Assembly: GCA_938022205.1 (NCBI GenBank)
Contig: CALIEB010000002.1
Coordinates: 186,001-250,000, forward strand
DNA length: 64,000 bases
Direction of reading: 5' to 3'
DNA from: an uncultured Anaerolineae bacterium
GTDB lineage: Bacteria > Chloroflexota > Anaerolineae > Aggregatilineales > Phototrophicaceae
Shown: piece by piece, positions 50,659 through 59,727 of the stretch
How the letters are laid out: the number at the start of each line of letters is the position of its first letter
How positions within the stretch are numbered: the first letter of the stretch is position 1
Made by a program: the position numbers and the translations under genes
Notes under the pieces: generated by a model
Told to the model about the DNA's origin: nothing
Database searches by the model: none
Seen by the model: the letters and a program-made list of their open reading frames with translations, nothing else

Positions 50659-51840
50659 ATGAGTACAACGGCTACCGTACAGGATAGACCTGTTGCCCCC
50701 AAAGCGAACACGCTAGAGTTGGTGCAGCAGTCATGGATATACCGCTTTTTACTGTTTCCCATTGGGCAAATGCTTATTTTTATTGCGGGCGCGACGATTT
50801 TGCTAACGGTGATTGCTTACGCAATTGCGATTGCTTTTCCCGCACCTAACCCTAATATTGACCTTGTGACGCAAATCAACCGCCAGCTGCCGGGCATGAT
50901 TATCAGCGGCGTGAGCATCGGTTTTGTCTACTCCATGATTGCGTTGGGGTATACACTGGTCTACGGCGTGCTGCAGTTCATCAACTTCGCCCACAGCGAG
51001 CTGTTTATGGTCGGGTCGGCGACGGGTTTTGTCGTCATGAAAGCCCTAGAAGACAACGGGGTGCTGAAAGAATGGAATCCCATTCTGATGATTCTGTTCA
51101 TGCTGGTGTGCGCTATGACCGTTAGCGGCATTCTTGCCATGCTGATGGAGCGCATCGCCTACCGCCCCTTGCGCGGCGCACCGCGCCTTGTGCCGCTGAT
51201 TACCGCCATTGGCATCTCGTTTTTCTTGATTGACTTCGTCCGTGCGGGCTTCGCCATCACGCGCAATGAGTTCAACCTCACCTATCCCGTGCGCTCGCTG
51301 GAGATGTTCGCCACGCCCGTGCGCGTTGCTATCGGCGAGACGACCGTGAACGTGCGCACGACTTCTATCATGATTATTATCAGCGCGGTTATCATGCTGG
51401 TCATTCTCAACTACATCGTCAACGGCACTAAGTTGGGGCGTGGCATTCGCGCTGTAGCACAAGACCAAACGATGTCGGGCTTGCTAGGCGTAAACGTTAA
51501 CCTGATGATCTCGCTCACGTTCCTGATTGGCGGGGCGTTCGGCGGCGCGGCGGGCATGCTGTTCGGCATGAACGTTGGCACGATTACCCCCTATGTTGGC
51601 TTCTTGCCCGGTTTGAAAGCGTTCACGGCAGCGGTGCTAGGCGGCATCGGCAACATCACCGGCGCACTGCTTGGCGGCTTGACCATCGGCATCGTCGAAG
51701 CCTTCCTCAACGGTGTTTTGGTGTATTACCCTGCGCTTGGTCAACGCTATACAGATATTTTGACGTTTTCGGTGTTAATTTTGATTTTGATTTTCCGCCC
51801 GACAGGTATTTTGGGCAAGCGCGTGGATGAGAAGGTGTAA
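50659..51840 (+). CDS. livH: Branched-chain amino acid ABC transporter permease LivH
   Basis: A 393-aa membrane permease, longer than the usual 290-310 because of an N-terminal region with an extra hydrophobic helix (about 30-55). The core has about eight helices, including ALGYTLVYGVLQFINFAHSE, the GQTxxxxRAVAQD-like contact loop RGIRAVAQDQTMSGLLGVN, and VGFLPGLKAFTAAVLGGIGNITGALLG (given here in overlapping parts). I use the ATG at 50659: GGAG lies 11 bp upstream, and an upstream ORF extension runs into the hairpin. Confidence 0.93.
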   Translation: MSTTATVQDRPVAPKANTLELVQQSWIYRFLLFPIGQMLIFIAGATILLTVIAYAIAIAFPAPNPNIDLVTQINRQLPGMIISGVSIGFVYSMIALGYTLVYGVLQFINFAHSELFMVGSATGFVVMKALEDNGVLKEWNPILMILFMLVCAMTVSGILAMLMERIAYRPLRGAPRLVPLITAIGISFFLIDFVRAGFAITRNEFNLTYPVRSLEMFATPVRVAIGETTVNVRTTSIMIIISAVIMLVILNYIVNGTKLGRGIRAVAQDQTMSGLLGVNVNLMISLTFLIGGAFGGAAGMLFGMNVGTITPYVGFLPGLKAFTAAVLGGIGNITGALLGGLTIGIVEAFLNGVLVYYPALGQRYTDILTFSVLILILIFRPTGILGKRVDEKV

Positions 51841-51842
51841 CT

Positions 51843-53234
51843 ATGGCATCGACAACAATCACAAACGCGCCCAACCCCAACCGCCGCGCTCTTCTTGCGA
51901 CCGGCTTCGCTTTGGCTTATGTGGTGGTGGCGGTGCTGGCGTTAATTCTTGTTGACCGCAACAGCTTATGGTATCCGCTCTACAACGTGTTCGCGTACTC
52001 CATGTACGTGCTGTCGCCGATCTTGATTATCTCGCTGCCTATCCCCAACCCGATTAAGTTCGGCGGATTGGCGATTTTGCTGCTCATCGTCACGCCCATG
52101 CTCGGCATTTACAACAACTCCTACATGGAGATTGCCGTGCAGATTTGTATCTTCGCCGGGCTAGCGTTGGGCTTAAACATCGTGGTGGGCTTCGCAGGGC
52201 TACTGGACTTGGGCTACGTGGCGTTCTTCGCTGTCGGCGCGTACTTGTGGGCGGTGTTCACGTCAACCTCTGAGACAGTTTTTAAGCTCAACGGCTGGCT
52301 GGTGCCCGGTGAAATGTTCTGGGTGTTCTTGGTGATTGGCGTGTTCATCGCAGCCTTTGTCGGCATCCTGTTGGGTTTGCCTGTGCTGCGCTTGCGCGGC
52401 GATTATCTGGCAATTGTGACGCTGGGCTTCGGCGAGGTCATTCGCATTTTGGCACGCAACGCCAACGACCCTATCAACATCACCAACGGCGCACAGGGCT
52501 TAATCGGCATTGGCAAACCGCCTGTGCCTGACCTCTTGCACGGCATTACCAACGAAGCCATTCGCATCATGTCGCTGCGTGTGGATAATCCCGGCTTTGT
52601 TGCCCAGCAGCTGCTGTTTTACTTGATTGCTGTCGGTCTGTTGGTGCTTATCATCGTCATCTCGCGTCGCCTTGAGGATTCACCGATTGGGCGCGCGTGG
52701 ACAGCCATCCGCGAGGACGAAGTGGCGGCAAAGGCGATGGGCGTGCCGCTCGTGCGCATGAAGCTCGCGGCATTCGCCACCGGCGCGTCGTTCGGCGGCG
52801 CGATTGGCGTGTTATACGCTGCCAAGCAAGCCTTCGTTGACCCCACCAGCTTTGTGCTGCTGCAATCGATTATCATCTTGGCGATGGTCATCGTCGGCGG
52901 CATGGGCAGCATTCGCGGCGTAATTTTGGGCGCGATTGCCATGACCCTGCTCAACCTGCACGTGCTGACCAACTTGTCGCTGCAGCTTAACGCGCTGCGC
53001 AATGTCAACTTCATTGTGCCAATTATCGACTTTCCCATCCGCAACTGGCCCAACCAGCTTGAACCCGCCAAATATCAGCCGCTCATCTTTGGTTTGGTGC
53101 TGGTGCTGATGATGATTTTCCGCCCTGAGGGGCTGATGCCTGCTGAACGGCGCAAGCTGGAACTCAAGGCGGAGCGCGAAGAGAGCGCAGGTCTCGACGA
53201 ACAAGCCGCGCCACAACCGAAGGGAGATGCATAA
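51843..53234 (+). CDS. livM: Branched-chain amino acid ABC transporter permease LivM
   Basis: A 463-aa permease, larger than the usual 320-420 aa because of two extra N-terminal helices. The core carries VGFAGLLDLGYVAFFAVGAY, LPVLRLRGDYLAIVTLGFGE, the ATP-subunit contact loop AWTAIREDEVAAKAMGV and VGGMGSIRGVILGA. With LivH it forms the membrane channel. It starts 2 bp after the livH stop, and livG follows after 3 bp. Confidence 0.94.
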   Translation: MASTTITNAPNPNRRALLATGFALAYVVVAVLALILVDRNSLWYPLYNVFAYSMYVLSPILIISLPIPNPIKFGGLAILLLIVTPMLGIYNNSYMEIAVQICIFAGLALGLNIVVGFAGLLDLGYVAFFAVGAYLWAVFTSTSETVFKLNGWLVPGEMFWVFLVIGVFIAAFVGILLGLPVLRLRGDYLAIVTLGFGEVIRILARNANDPINITNGAQGLIGIGKPPVPDLLHGITNEAIRIMSLRVDNPGFVAQQLLFYLIAVGLLVLIIVISRRLEDSPIGRAWTAIREDEVAAKAMGVPLVRMKLAAFATGASFGGAIGVLYAAKQAFVDPTSFVLLQSIIILAMVIVGGMGSIRGVILGAIAMTLLNLHVLTNLSLQLNALRNVNFIVPIIDFPIRNWPNQLEPAKYQPLIFGLVLVLMMIFRPEGLMPAERRKLELKAEREESAGLDEQAAPQPKGDA

Positions 53235-53237
53235 GGC

Positions 53238-54026
53238 ATGGGAGCTATTCTCACGGTAACGAACCTTGTGAAGTCGTTCGGGGGCATTGCCGCGGTGCGC
53301 GACGTGAGCGTCAACGTCGAAGAGGGCAGCATTAGCTCCATCATTGGTCCCAACGGCGCGGGCAAGACAACGCTCTTCAACCTACTCACTGGCATCTACA
53401 AGCCCGACAGCGGCAGCATCATGTTTAACGGGCAGTCGCTGGTGGGCAAACGTCCCGACCAAGTCAACAAAGCGGGCATGTCGCGCACTTTCCAGAACAT
53501 TCGCCTCTTTCCTAGCATGACCGTCATCGAGAACGTCATGGTAGGCATGCACTCGCGCCTAAAAATTTCGCTCTTCGACGCAATCGTGCGCACCAAAAAG
53601 TTTTATGAACAAGAGGCGCACGTAGTCGAGAAAGCGCACCGATTGCTCAAGTTTGTCGGCATTGACGAACACGCCAACGAGATTAGCCGCAACTTGCCCT
53701 ACGGCGACCAACGGCGCATCGAAGTGGCGCGTGCGCTGGCAAGCGACCCCAAGCTCGTGCTGCTTGACGAGCCAACCGCCGGCATGAACCCGCAAGAAAG
53801 CACCGAAGCCATGAACCTCTTTCGCAAGATACGCGACGAGCTTGGCGTGACGGTCGTCTTGATTGAGCATGACATGCGCGTCGTGATGGGCATCAGCGAG
53901 TACATTGCGGTGCTAGACTACGGACAGAAAATTTCCGAAGGCACGCCCAACGACGTGCGCAACGACCCGCGTGTAATCGAGGCGTATTTAGGACGGCGCA
54001 CGACCAGCACGGAGGCAGCACAATGA
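53238..54026 (+). CDS. livG: Branched-chain amino acid ABC transporter ATP-binding protein LivG
   Basis: A 262-aa ATPase. Walker A GPNGAGKTTL, Q-loop in GMSRTFQNIRLF, the ABC signature in LPYGDQRRIEVARAL (the LivG-type form), Walker B LVLLDEPTAGMNP, and the H-loop VVLIEHDMRVVM are all present. The C-terminal segment EGTPNDVRNDPRVIEAYLG is typical of LivG. Overlaps livF by 4 bp (ATGA). Confidence 0.97.
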   Translation: MGAILTVTNLVKSFGGIAAVRDVSVNVEEGSISSIIGPNGAGKTTLFNLLTGIYKPDSGSIMFNGQSLVGKRPDQVNKAGMSRTFQNIRLFPSMTVIENVMVGMHSRLKISLFDAIVRTKKFYEQEAHVVEKAHRLLKFVGIDEHANEISRNLPYGDQRRIEVARALASDPKLVLLDEPTAGMNPQESTEAMNLFRKIRDELGVTVVLIEHDMRVVMGISEYIAVLDYGQKISEGTPNDVRNDPRVIEAYLGRRTTSTEAAQ

Positions 54027-54745
54027 GCGACATCGTTTTACACGTTGAGAACCTACACAGCTATTACGGACATATTCACGCTCTGAAAGGCATCAGTGTC
54101 GATGTCAAAAAAGGCGAAATTGTCACGCTCATTGGCACGAACGGCGCGGGCAAAAGCACAACGCTGCGCACCATCAGCGGCGTGCTGCGCCCCAAACGCG
54201 GCACTGTAACGCTGAAAGGACAAAACATCACCGGCATGCGTCCCCACGAAGTCGCCGCGCTTGGCGTGAGCCACGTCCCCGAAGGTCGGCGCATCTTCCC
54301 GCAGCTGACGGTGATGGAAAACCTCGACATGGGCGCGTGGAACGTGAGCGACAAGAAGCTCATCGAAACGCGCAAAGAAGAGGTGTTCACGCTCTTCCCA
54401 CGCTTAAGAGAACGCATCAACCAGCTTGGCGGCACGCTCAGCGGCGGCGAACAGCAGATGCTGGCGATTGGGCGCGCGCTGATGACCAGACCTGAAGTGC
54501 TGCTATTAGACGAGCCATCAATGGGGCTTGCGCCTGTGTTGGTCGAGCTTATCTTCGACATCATCCAAAAAATCAACAAAGAGCAAGGCACGACGATTTT
54601 GCTGGTGGAACAAAACGCGCTGATGGCGTTGGAGATTGCCACGCGCGGCTATGTGCTGCAAACCGGCGAGATCGTCATGAACAACGACGCGAAGGTGCTG
54701 CTCAAAGACGAGCGCGTGCGCAAGGCGTATCTGGGCGAGGAATAA
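54023..54745 (+). CDS. livF: Branched-chain amino acid ABC transporter ATP-binding protein LivF
   Basis: A 240-aa ATPase. Walker A GTNGAGKSTT, the LivF-type MENLDMGAW after the Q-loop region, signature LSGGEQQMLAIGRALM, Walker B VLLLDEPSMGLAP, and H-loop LLVEQNALMALEI, where Gln-Asn replaces the usual His in the LivF style. It completes the operon and is followed by a strong terminator. Confidence 0.97.
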   Translation: MSDIVLHVENLHSYYGHIHALKGISVDVKKGEIVTLIGTNGAGKSTTLRTISGVLRPKRGTVTLKGQNITGMRPHEVAALGVSHVPEGRRIFPQLTVMENLDMGAWNVSDKKLIETRKEEVFTLFPRLRERINQLGGTLSGGEQQMLAIGRALMTRPEVLLLDEPSMGLAPVLVELIFDIIQKINKEQGTTILLVEQNALMALEIATRGYVLQTGEIVMNNDAKVLLKDERVRKAYLGEE

Positions 54746-54750
54746 CTGGC

Positions 54751-54779
54751 AAGGGGCGGACGGTCGCCCCTTTTTTATT
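54751..54779 (+). terminator. Intrinsic terminator of the liv operon
   Basis: AAGGGGCG (54751-54758) pairs with CGCCCCTT (54765-54772), loop GACGGT, followed by T-rich sequence to 54780. It sits directly next to the stop of the convergent aldo/keto reductase gene. Confidence 0.87.
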
Positions 54780-55766
54780 TTAACGATGCCCTAGCACGTT
54801 CTTCGGCACGTAAGGGTCTTCGAGGTAGTCCACGTCATCCGGCGAGAGCTTAATGTCAACCGCCTCCAACGCTTCGCTTAGCTGCTGGGGCTTGGTCGCG
54901 CCCACAATCGGGCTCGTCACTTCAGGATGCTGCAAAATCCACGCCAACGCCAGCTGCGCCGGACTTTTGCCCAAGCGCGCGCCAACCTCTTTCAAGCGGT
55001 CGACAACAGCAAAATCCGCTTCGGTGTAGTAAAAGTCGTGCGCCATTTGGTCGGATTTAGCGCGTGTGGTGTCGCCGCCGCCGCCGCGCGTGCGGTTGCC
55101 CGCCAAGAACCCGCGCGCCAGCGGGCTCCAAGGCAAGATGCCCACGCCCATATCGACGCACATAGGAATCATCTCGCGCTCTTCTTCACGATAAATCAAG
55201 TTGTAATGGTTTTGCATCGACACAAAGCGCGTCCACCCGTGCAGCAGTGCCGTCGTTTGTGCTTTGGCAAACTGCCAAGCGTGCATGCTGCTCGCGCCGA
55301 TGTAGCGCGCCTTGCCAGCTTTGACGACATCGTGCAAGGCTTCCATCGTCTCCTCAATCGGCGTTTCATAGTCCCAGCGGTGGACTTGGTAGAGGTCGAT
55401 GTAATCCGTGCCAAGCCGCCGCAGCGAGGCATCCACTGCGTCCATGACGTGCTTGCGCGATAGACCGCCCGCGTTGGGCTTGCCGTCCTTCATGTTAAAG
55501 TAGAGCTTGGTTGCCAGCACGTACTCATCGCGGCTGGGGAAATGCTCGCGCAGCAACCGTCCGGTAATCTCTTCACTCACGCCCAGCGAGTAGATGTTGG
55601 CGGTGTCGAAGAAGTTAATGCCGCCCTCGACCGCCTGCCGTATCAACGGGCGCGCTTGCTCTTCGGTGAGAATCCAATCGCGCCAAAGCGGCGTGCCATA
55701 GCTCATCATGCCCAAGCAGATGCGCGACACTTTCAAGCCTGTCTGTCCTAAACGTTTGTACTCCAT
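54780..55766 (-). CDS. Aldo/keto reductase (second copy in the window)
   Basis: A 328-aa oxidoreductase of the aldo/keto reductase family (YajO/YghZ-like). It has MEYKRLGQTGLKVSRICLG, NFFDTANIYSLGVSEEI, ATKLYFNM with the catalytic Lys, the active-site His in IDLYQVHRWD, the NADP-binding end TSPIVGATKPQQLSEALE, and a typical tail. I take the ATG at 55766, which has AGGAG 7 bp upstream inside the rlmN end; a GTG two codons earlier is less likely. Last gene of the minus-strand operon. Confidence 0.92.
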   Translation of the reverse strand: MEYKRLGQTGLKVSRICLGMMSYGTPLWRDWILTEEQARPLIRQAVEGGINFFDTANIYSLGVSEEITGRLLREHFPSRDEYVLATKLYFNMKDGKPNAGGLSRKHVMDAVDASLRRLGTDYIDLYQVHRWDYETPIEETMEALHDVVKAGKARYIGASSMHAWQFAKAQTTALLHGWTRFVSMQNHYNLIYREEEREMIPMCVDMGVGILPWSPLARGFLAGNRTRGGGGDTTRAKSDQMAHDFYYTEADFAVVDRLKEVGARLGKSPAQLALAWILQHPEVTSPIVGATKPQQLSEALEAVDIKLSPDDVDYLEDPYVPKNVLGHR

Positions 55767-55768
55767 GC

Positions 55769-56839
55769 TCACTCCTGCAGTGTTATCGGTTGTGAACGAA
55801 TGACTTTGGACTTCAGCTGTCCGCAGCCCGCGTCAATGTCAATGCCGCGTCGCACGCGCACGGTCGCCGACACGCCGTACTGTGCCAGCACGCGCACAAA
55901 CGCCTCAATCCTGCGCGCGTCGGCAGGCATGCCCGCGTAACCGCCTGTCGGGTTCAACGGAATAATGTTGACGTGGCATAACAACCCTTGCAACAGCGCA
56001 CCGAGCTTGTGCGCCTCTTCTAGGGTGTCATTTTCGCCGGCAATCGCCGCCCATTCGAACGTCACGCGGCGATTTGTCTTTTCAACGTAGTAGCGACAGG
56101 CAGCGAGCAGCTCTGCCAAGTTCCAGCGTTTGTTGACCGGCAGCAAGCGTTCGCGCTCGGCATCGGTTGCCTTGTGCAGGCTTATCGCCAGCGTCACTTG
56201 CAAGCCTTCGTCGGCGAAACGACGGATTTGCGGCACAAGCCCAACGGTGCTAATGGTGATATGGCGCGCGCCGATGCCCAGCCGCTCCATCATCAGCCGC
56301 ACCGCCGCTAGCACCGCGTCGTAGTTGTGGAACGGCTCGCCCATGCCCATCAGCACGACGTTGCTCAGGCGGTCGCCCTGCCGCGCCAACTCGCGGGCAA
56401 AGCGCATGGCTTGCTCGAAGATTTCGCCTGCCGTCAAGTGACGCGCAAAGCCCATTTGCCCTGTCGCACAGAACACGCAACCCATCGCGCAGCCCGCTTG
56501 CGAGGAAATGCAAGCAGTGCGGCGGTGGTCATCGTAAGGCATCAACACCGTTTCAACCAGCTGCCCGTCGTGTAGCCGATACAGCCGCTTGGTTGTGCCG
56601 TCTTGGCTATGCTGCTCGGTCTCTAACGCCAGCGTGCCAAGACACGCCTCCACTTGCAAGCGGTCACGCAGCGACTTCGGCAAGTTCGCCATCTCGGCGA
56701 AGCTGTCCACACGCGCGTCGTAAAGCCACGCCCAAAGCTGTTTGGCGCGAAAGCGCGGCTCTCCCCACTGCTGCAACAGTGCCTCAAGCTCAGGCAGCTC
56801 CAACGTGTACAAATCTAGCGGTTTCTGCGCCACAGCCAC
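55769..56839 (-). CDS. rlmN: Dual-specificity RNA methyltransferase RlmN
   Basis: A 356-aa radical SAM enzyme that methylates C2 of A2503 in 23S rRNA and A37 in some tRNAs. The CxxxCxxC cluster motif is CAMGCVFC (near residues 116-123), preceded by SSQAGC-like ACISSQAG. The GMGEPFHNYDAV and LAISLHKATDAERERL segments are typical. The C-terminal methyl-accepting Cys is in IDAGCGQL. A GTG start at 56839 overlaps the end of the upstream gene by 25 bp, and a second GTG two codons later is an alternative. Confidence 0.95.
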   Translation of the reverse strand: MAVAQKPLDLYTLELPELEALLQQWGEPRFRAKQLWAWLYDARVDSFAEMANLPKSLRDRLQVEACLGTLALETEQHSQDGTTKRLYRLHDGQLVETVLMPYDDHRRTACISSQAGCAMGCVFCATGQMGFARHLTAGEIFEQAMRFARELARQGDRLSNVVLMGMGEPFHNYDAVLAAVRLMMERLGIGARHITISTVGLVPQIRRFADEGLQVTLAISLHKATDAERERLLPVNKRWNLAELLAACRYYVEKTNRRVTFEWAAIAGENDTLEEAHKLGALLQGLLCHVNIIPLNPTGGYAGMPADARRIEAFVRVLAQYGVSATVRVRRGIDIDAGCGQLKSKVIRSQPITLQE

Positions 56840-58278
56840 ACCCCCAACAAGAACAGCAAAACTACGCCTAGTATACCACCAGCGAACAGCACGGCGTTAT
56901 CGCCAGTGATGCCAAGCGGCACGGGTACGGCAGGCTCGGGCAATGGCGTGGCGCGCACGGTAAAGCCGCTAGGCGGCAACGGTGTCACGGTAGCGGTCGG
57001 GGGGATGCGCGTGCGCGTCGGACGCGGCGTGGCGGTTGCGTCATCCGTAGCGGTCGGCGAAGGCGGCAGCGGTGACGCGGTGGCGGTGGGTGAAGGCGTA
57101 AATGTGGCGGTCGGCGTAGCGGTCACTGGCTGGTAGATGCTGTAGCCATAGGCTTGCGCGGCGCGTGCGCTGTAAAGCCACGACTGCCACGAGGGCAGGA
57201 GCGCACTCGCGTCCGCCCCACTCAAGCGCGCAAACGCCGCCTCAAACGGCACGCTGCCCGCCTCGCGTAAGGTCTTTAGCGCGGCTGGCACGCCAAACTT
57301 GTCCATCAAGTACAACAGCAGGCTTTCCGCCTGCGCCTGCCAAAGCACGCGCTGCTGTGGGTCGTCTGGCACGGTCGCCATCTGCGCCAGCGTGAGCGGA
57401 TGCTGCACGCGCAGCATTTGGCGCAGCAAGTCCGGCTGGTCGTAGCGTGGATAGGGCTTGTAAAGCTGAATAGTCGCCGCGCGCAGCCATGCTGGGGGCG
57501 CGTCATCGTTCCAAAACGGCGCGTAAAACGTGGTCACAAGCGTGTTCATCGCGGCATCTAGCCAAGCGGTTTCGCCGTTAAAGACCTCAACGCGGTAGTC
57601 GGCGAACAAGCGGTTAATGCGTGCCTCGTCGCAGCGTTCGGTAATCTCGTCAGCCTTAAAGCGATACGTGACAATCGCCACGCCGTCCGCGTCGCGGTTG
57701 CAACCCAACGGCAGCTGCTCGCTGTAAAGCAGCCAACGCAGTGCGGGGCGCGCGCCGGTTTCAGCGGCAAGGCGGTCGTAAATCGGCAGCAGCGCAGCGT
57801 GCAAGCGCGCCACGTCCAAGCCATCAATGCCCTGCGGCGCGGTCAGCGTCAGCGTCTGGTCGTCGTTGGCGACGCGCTCCCACGCCGGCACGCGCTCGTC
57901 CTGATAGACTAGCTCGCCTTCTACCAGCGCGACCTCATCGCGCACGGTAACAAGCTGCCACGTGTACGCAATGGTGTCACCGAGCGCGAGCGGCAAGCTG
58001 CTGGGGATATTCCAGCGATAGTTGGCGACAACGTACTCTTTGGCAAAAGCAAAAGGCACGTCACGCGGCATGTCCACGACGAGCGGCGCGCCCACAGGCG
58101 GCGCAATCGTCAGCACAGCGCGTGCGACCTCTGCGCCGGGCAAGGCAACGCTAGCCTCAAAGATAATCGCGTGTGGGAACACCAGCTGTGTGAGCGTATC
58201 ATAAGCAAATGGCACGTCGGTTTGGGCGCGCACAACCCACGCCACCCACAAGCAAAGCAACAGCAGCAAACGTTTCAT
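56815..58278 (-). CDS. Exported membrane-anchored protein, MA-peptidase-like without HExxH
   Basis: A 487-aa protein. A signal peptide (about 1-18), an extracytoplasmic beta-rich domain (20-150), then a helical domain (150-385) with features of the MA-type peptidase family seen in Chloroflexota, such as RPALRWLLYSEQLP and PPAWLRAATIQLYKP, where active relatives have W-L-x-E-G. No HExxH is present. Next are a Thr/Pro stalk (about 390-440) and a C-terminal membrane helix (about 460-482) ending in WRRNR. So it is anchored with the domain outside. It shares 4 bp with the CPBP gene and overlaps rlmN, an operon coupling two proteins of likely protease ancestry with an rRNA methyltransferase. Peptidase activity is not expected. 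Confidence 0.7.
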   Translation of the reverse strand: MKRLLLLLCLWVAWVVRAQTDVPFAYDTLTQLVFPHAIIFEASVALPGAEVARAVLTIAPPVGAPLVVDMPRDVPFAFAKEYVVANYRWNIPSSLPLALGDTIAYTWQLVTVRDEVALVEGELVYQDERVPAWERVANDDQTLTLTAPQGIDGLDVARLHAALLPIYDRLAAETGARPALRWLLYSEQLPLGCNRDADGVAIVTYRFKADEITERCDEARINRLFADYRVEVFNGETAWLDAAMNTLVTTFYAPFWNDDAPPAWLRAATIQLYKPYPRYDQPDLLRQMLRVQHPLTLAQMATVPDDPQQRVLWQAQAESLLLYLMDKFGVPAALKTLREAGSVPFEAAFARLSGADASALLPSWQSWLYSARAAQAYGYSIYQPVTATPTATFTPSPTATASPLPPSPTATDDATATPRPTRTRIPPTATVTPLPPSGFTVRATPLPEPAVPVPLGITGDNAVLFAGGILGVVLLFLLGVWLWRRNR

Positions 58279-59225
58279 AAGTCAAACACCCCCACAAGCA
58301 GAAACGGAATCACGTTGTAGACGCTGTGCGCGACGATGGCGGCAAGCGTGCCGTAGCGCACACGCAGCCAGCCGTAGCCCAGCGTGACTGCCAAAATCAG
58401 CAGCGCGGCAGGCGTGAGCGTGTACTGCGTGTGCATGAGCGTAAAGTAGACGCTAGTTGCCCACACGCCGAAGATAGGCTGAAGCGCGCCGCGATAGAGG
58501 ATTTCTTCGCCTACGCCGGCACATACCGCCATCAACACCCCGAGCGCAAGGTCAGCGCGAAAGCTCAAGAAGATTTGCTCGGCGGCACGTGTTTGCTCGG
58601 CGTAAAGCTCAGGCGGCACGAGAGCTTGCCACACCAGATTGGCTGCGAACACGCCGACATAGCACAACACACCAAATGCCACGCCTGTGCCAAGCTCACG
58701 CACGGTGGGCATCGCCAAGCTCAGTCGCCGCAGCGTTTCGGCAGGCGTGCGCCGCATCATAAAGCCCACGCCACCCAGTGCGACCAGCACGTACAGCCCC
58801 ATCATCAGCAACAGCGCGTTGGCACTAGGTGTTTGCGCGGCGGCACTTTCGGCGTAGCCCGCTATGCCGCCCGCACTAGCGAAGCTGAGGAGCTGCACGG
58901 CAAGCTGGCTCGTTGCCAAGACCAACGCAACGGTATGCACAGCGGAATGCGGGTGATAACCTGTACGCCCGAGCCAGCGTTTGAGCGCGTAGCGCGCTGC
59001 TTCGCTGCGCACGAGCGCGATGTTAGCGACAATCAGGGCGAGTAGGCACGCCGCTAGCAGCACATCGCCCGTCTCGGGCAACGTGAGCAAGACAAATGCC
59101 GCTAGCACCGTCAGCGCGAGATACAGCATCTGACGCACGGTAGCGGCATGCGCGCCCACACGCACCTGTTCGTTGGCAAAGAAAACCAGCCCTGCTAAGT
59201 AAAGTGTGGCGATGATGAGTTCCAT
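58275..59225 (-). CDS. CPBP family intramembrane glutamic protease
   Basis: A 316-aa polytopic protein of the CPBP/CAAX family, ABI domain. Catalytic motifs are EEILYRG (EExxxR), FTLMHTQYTL with the first His, and VAHSVYNVI (HxxxN), in the typical order near the C-terminus. At least seven hydrophobic segments are seen. Family members process prenylated proteins, bacteriocins or anti-sigma factors. The substrate is unknown. The ATG at 59225 is taken because it is close to the first membrane helix. An upstream GTG at 59330 would lie in the tRNA promoter. Confidence 0.9.
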   Translation of the reverse strand: MELIIATLYLAGLVFFANEQVRVGAHAATVRQMLYLALTVLAAFVLLTLPETGDVLLAACLLALIVANIALVRSEAARYALKRWLGRTGYHPHSAVHTVALVLATSQLAVQLLSFASAGGIAGYAESAAAQTPSANALLLMMGLYVLVALGGVGFMMRRTPAETLRRLSLAMPTVRELGTGVAFGVLCYVGVFAANLVWQALVPPELYAEQTRAAEQIFLSFRADLALGVLMAVCAGVGEEILYRGALQPIFGVWATSVYFTLMHTQYTLTPAALLILAVTLGYGWLRVRYGTLAAIVAHSVYNVIPFLLVGVFDL

Positions 59226-59292
59226 TCGCTGCCCCAAAGCACATCTTATGGAGTTAACTATAGCGAATATTGCGCGGTAAGCCATATCAGGA

Positions 59293-59321
59293 TTGACCAA
59301 CGCGCGCAGCTGTGCTATATT
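59293..59321 (+). promoter_or_regulatory. Promoter for the tRNA-Ser pair
   Basis: TTGACC (59293-59298) and TATATT (59316-59321) with 17 bp between them, 28 bp before the first tRNA base. Confidence 0.75.
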
Positions 59322-59348
59322 GTGCTGCACCGCACAACCACAGGCATT

Positions 59349-59435
59349 GGAGAGGTGGCCGAGTGGTTTAAGGCAGCGGTCTTGAAAACCGCCGTATCTG
59401 CAAGGGTACCGTGGGTTCGAATCCCACTCTCTCCG
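59349..59435 (+). tRNA. tRNA-Ser(TGA)
   Basis: An 87-nt class II tRNA. The acceptor stem GGAGAGG pairs with TCTCTCC, the anticodon loop is CTTGAAA with anticodon TGA, a long variable arm follows, and the T-arm is GTGGG-TTCGAAT-CCCAC. The discriminator base is G. CCA is not encoded. Confidence 0.97.
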
Positions 59436-59448
59436 TCGCAGTAGCTAT

Positions 59449-59536
59449 GGGGAGGTGCCAGAGTGGACGATTGGGAACGCCTGCTAAGCGTTTGTACGCC
59501 TAAAGCGTACCGCAGGTTCGAATCCTGTCCTCCCCG
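59449..59536 (+). tRNA. tRNA-Ser(GCT)
   Basis: An 88-nt class II tRNA, 13 bp after the first. The acceptor stem GGGGAGG pairs with CCTCCCC, the anticodon stem AACGC/GCGTT holds loop CTGCTAA with anticodon GCT, then a long variable arm with GTACGC/GCGTAC and a T-arm with TTCGAAT. Discriminator G. CCA is not encoded. Confidence 0.97.
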
Positions 59537-59543
59537 CACACAC

Positions 59544-59576
59544 AAAAAGCACCGTCAGCAATGGCGGTGCTTTTTT
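59544..59576 (+). terminator. Intrinsic terminator after the tRNA pair
   Basis: AAAAAGCACCG pairs with CGGTGCTTTTTT (arms about 59544-59554 and 59565-59576), followed by further T. Confidence 0.9.
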
Positions 59577-59727
59577 GTTGTGACCAATTGTTTTTGCTCT
59601 TAATTCAATCGGTTTTCTTAACAAATATTTAATTCATTTCACAGTACTTAAAGACTTAATTGATGTATAATCGATATTGTATGCTTCAATTTTAATATCG
59701 TTAAATAAAATAAAAAGGATAATATCA

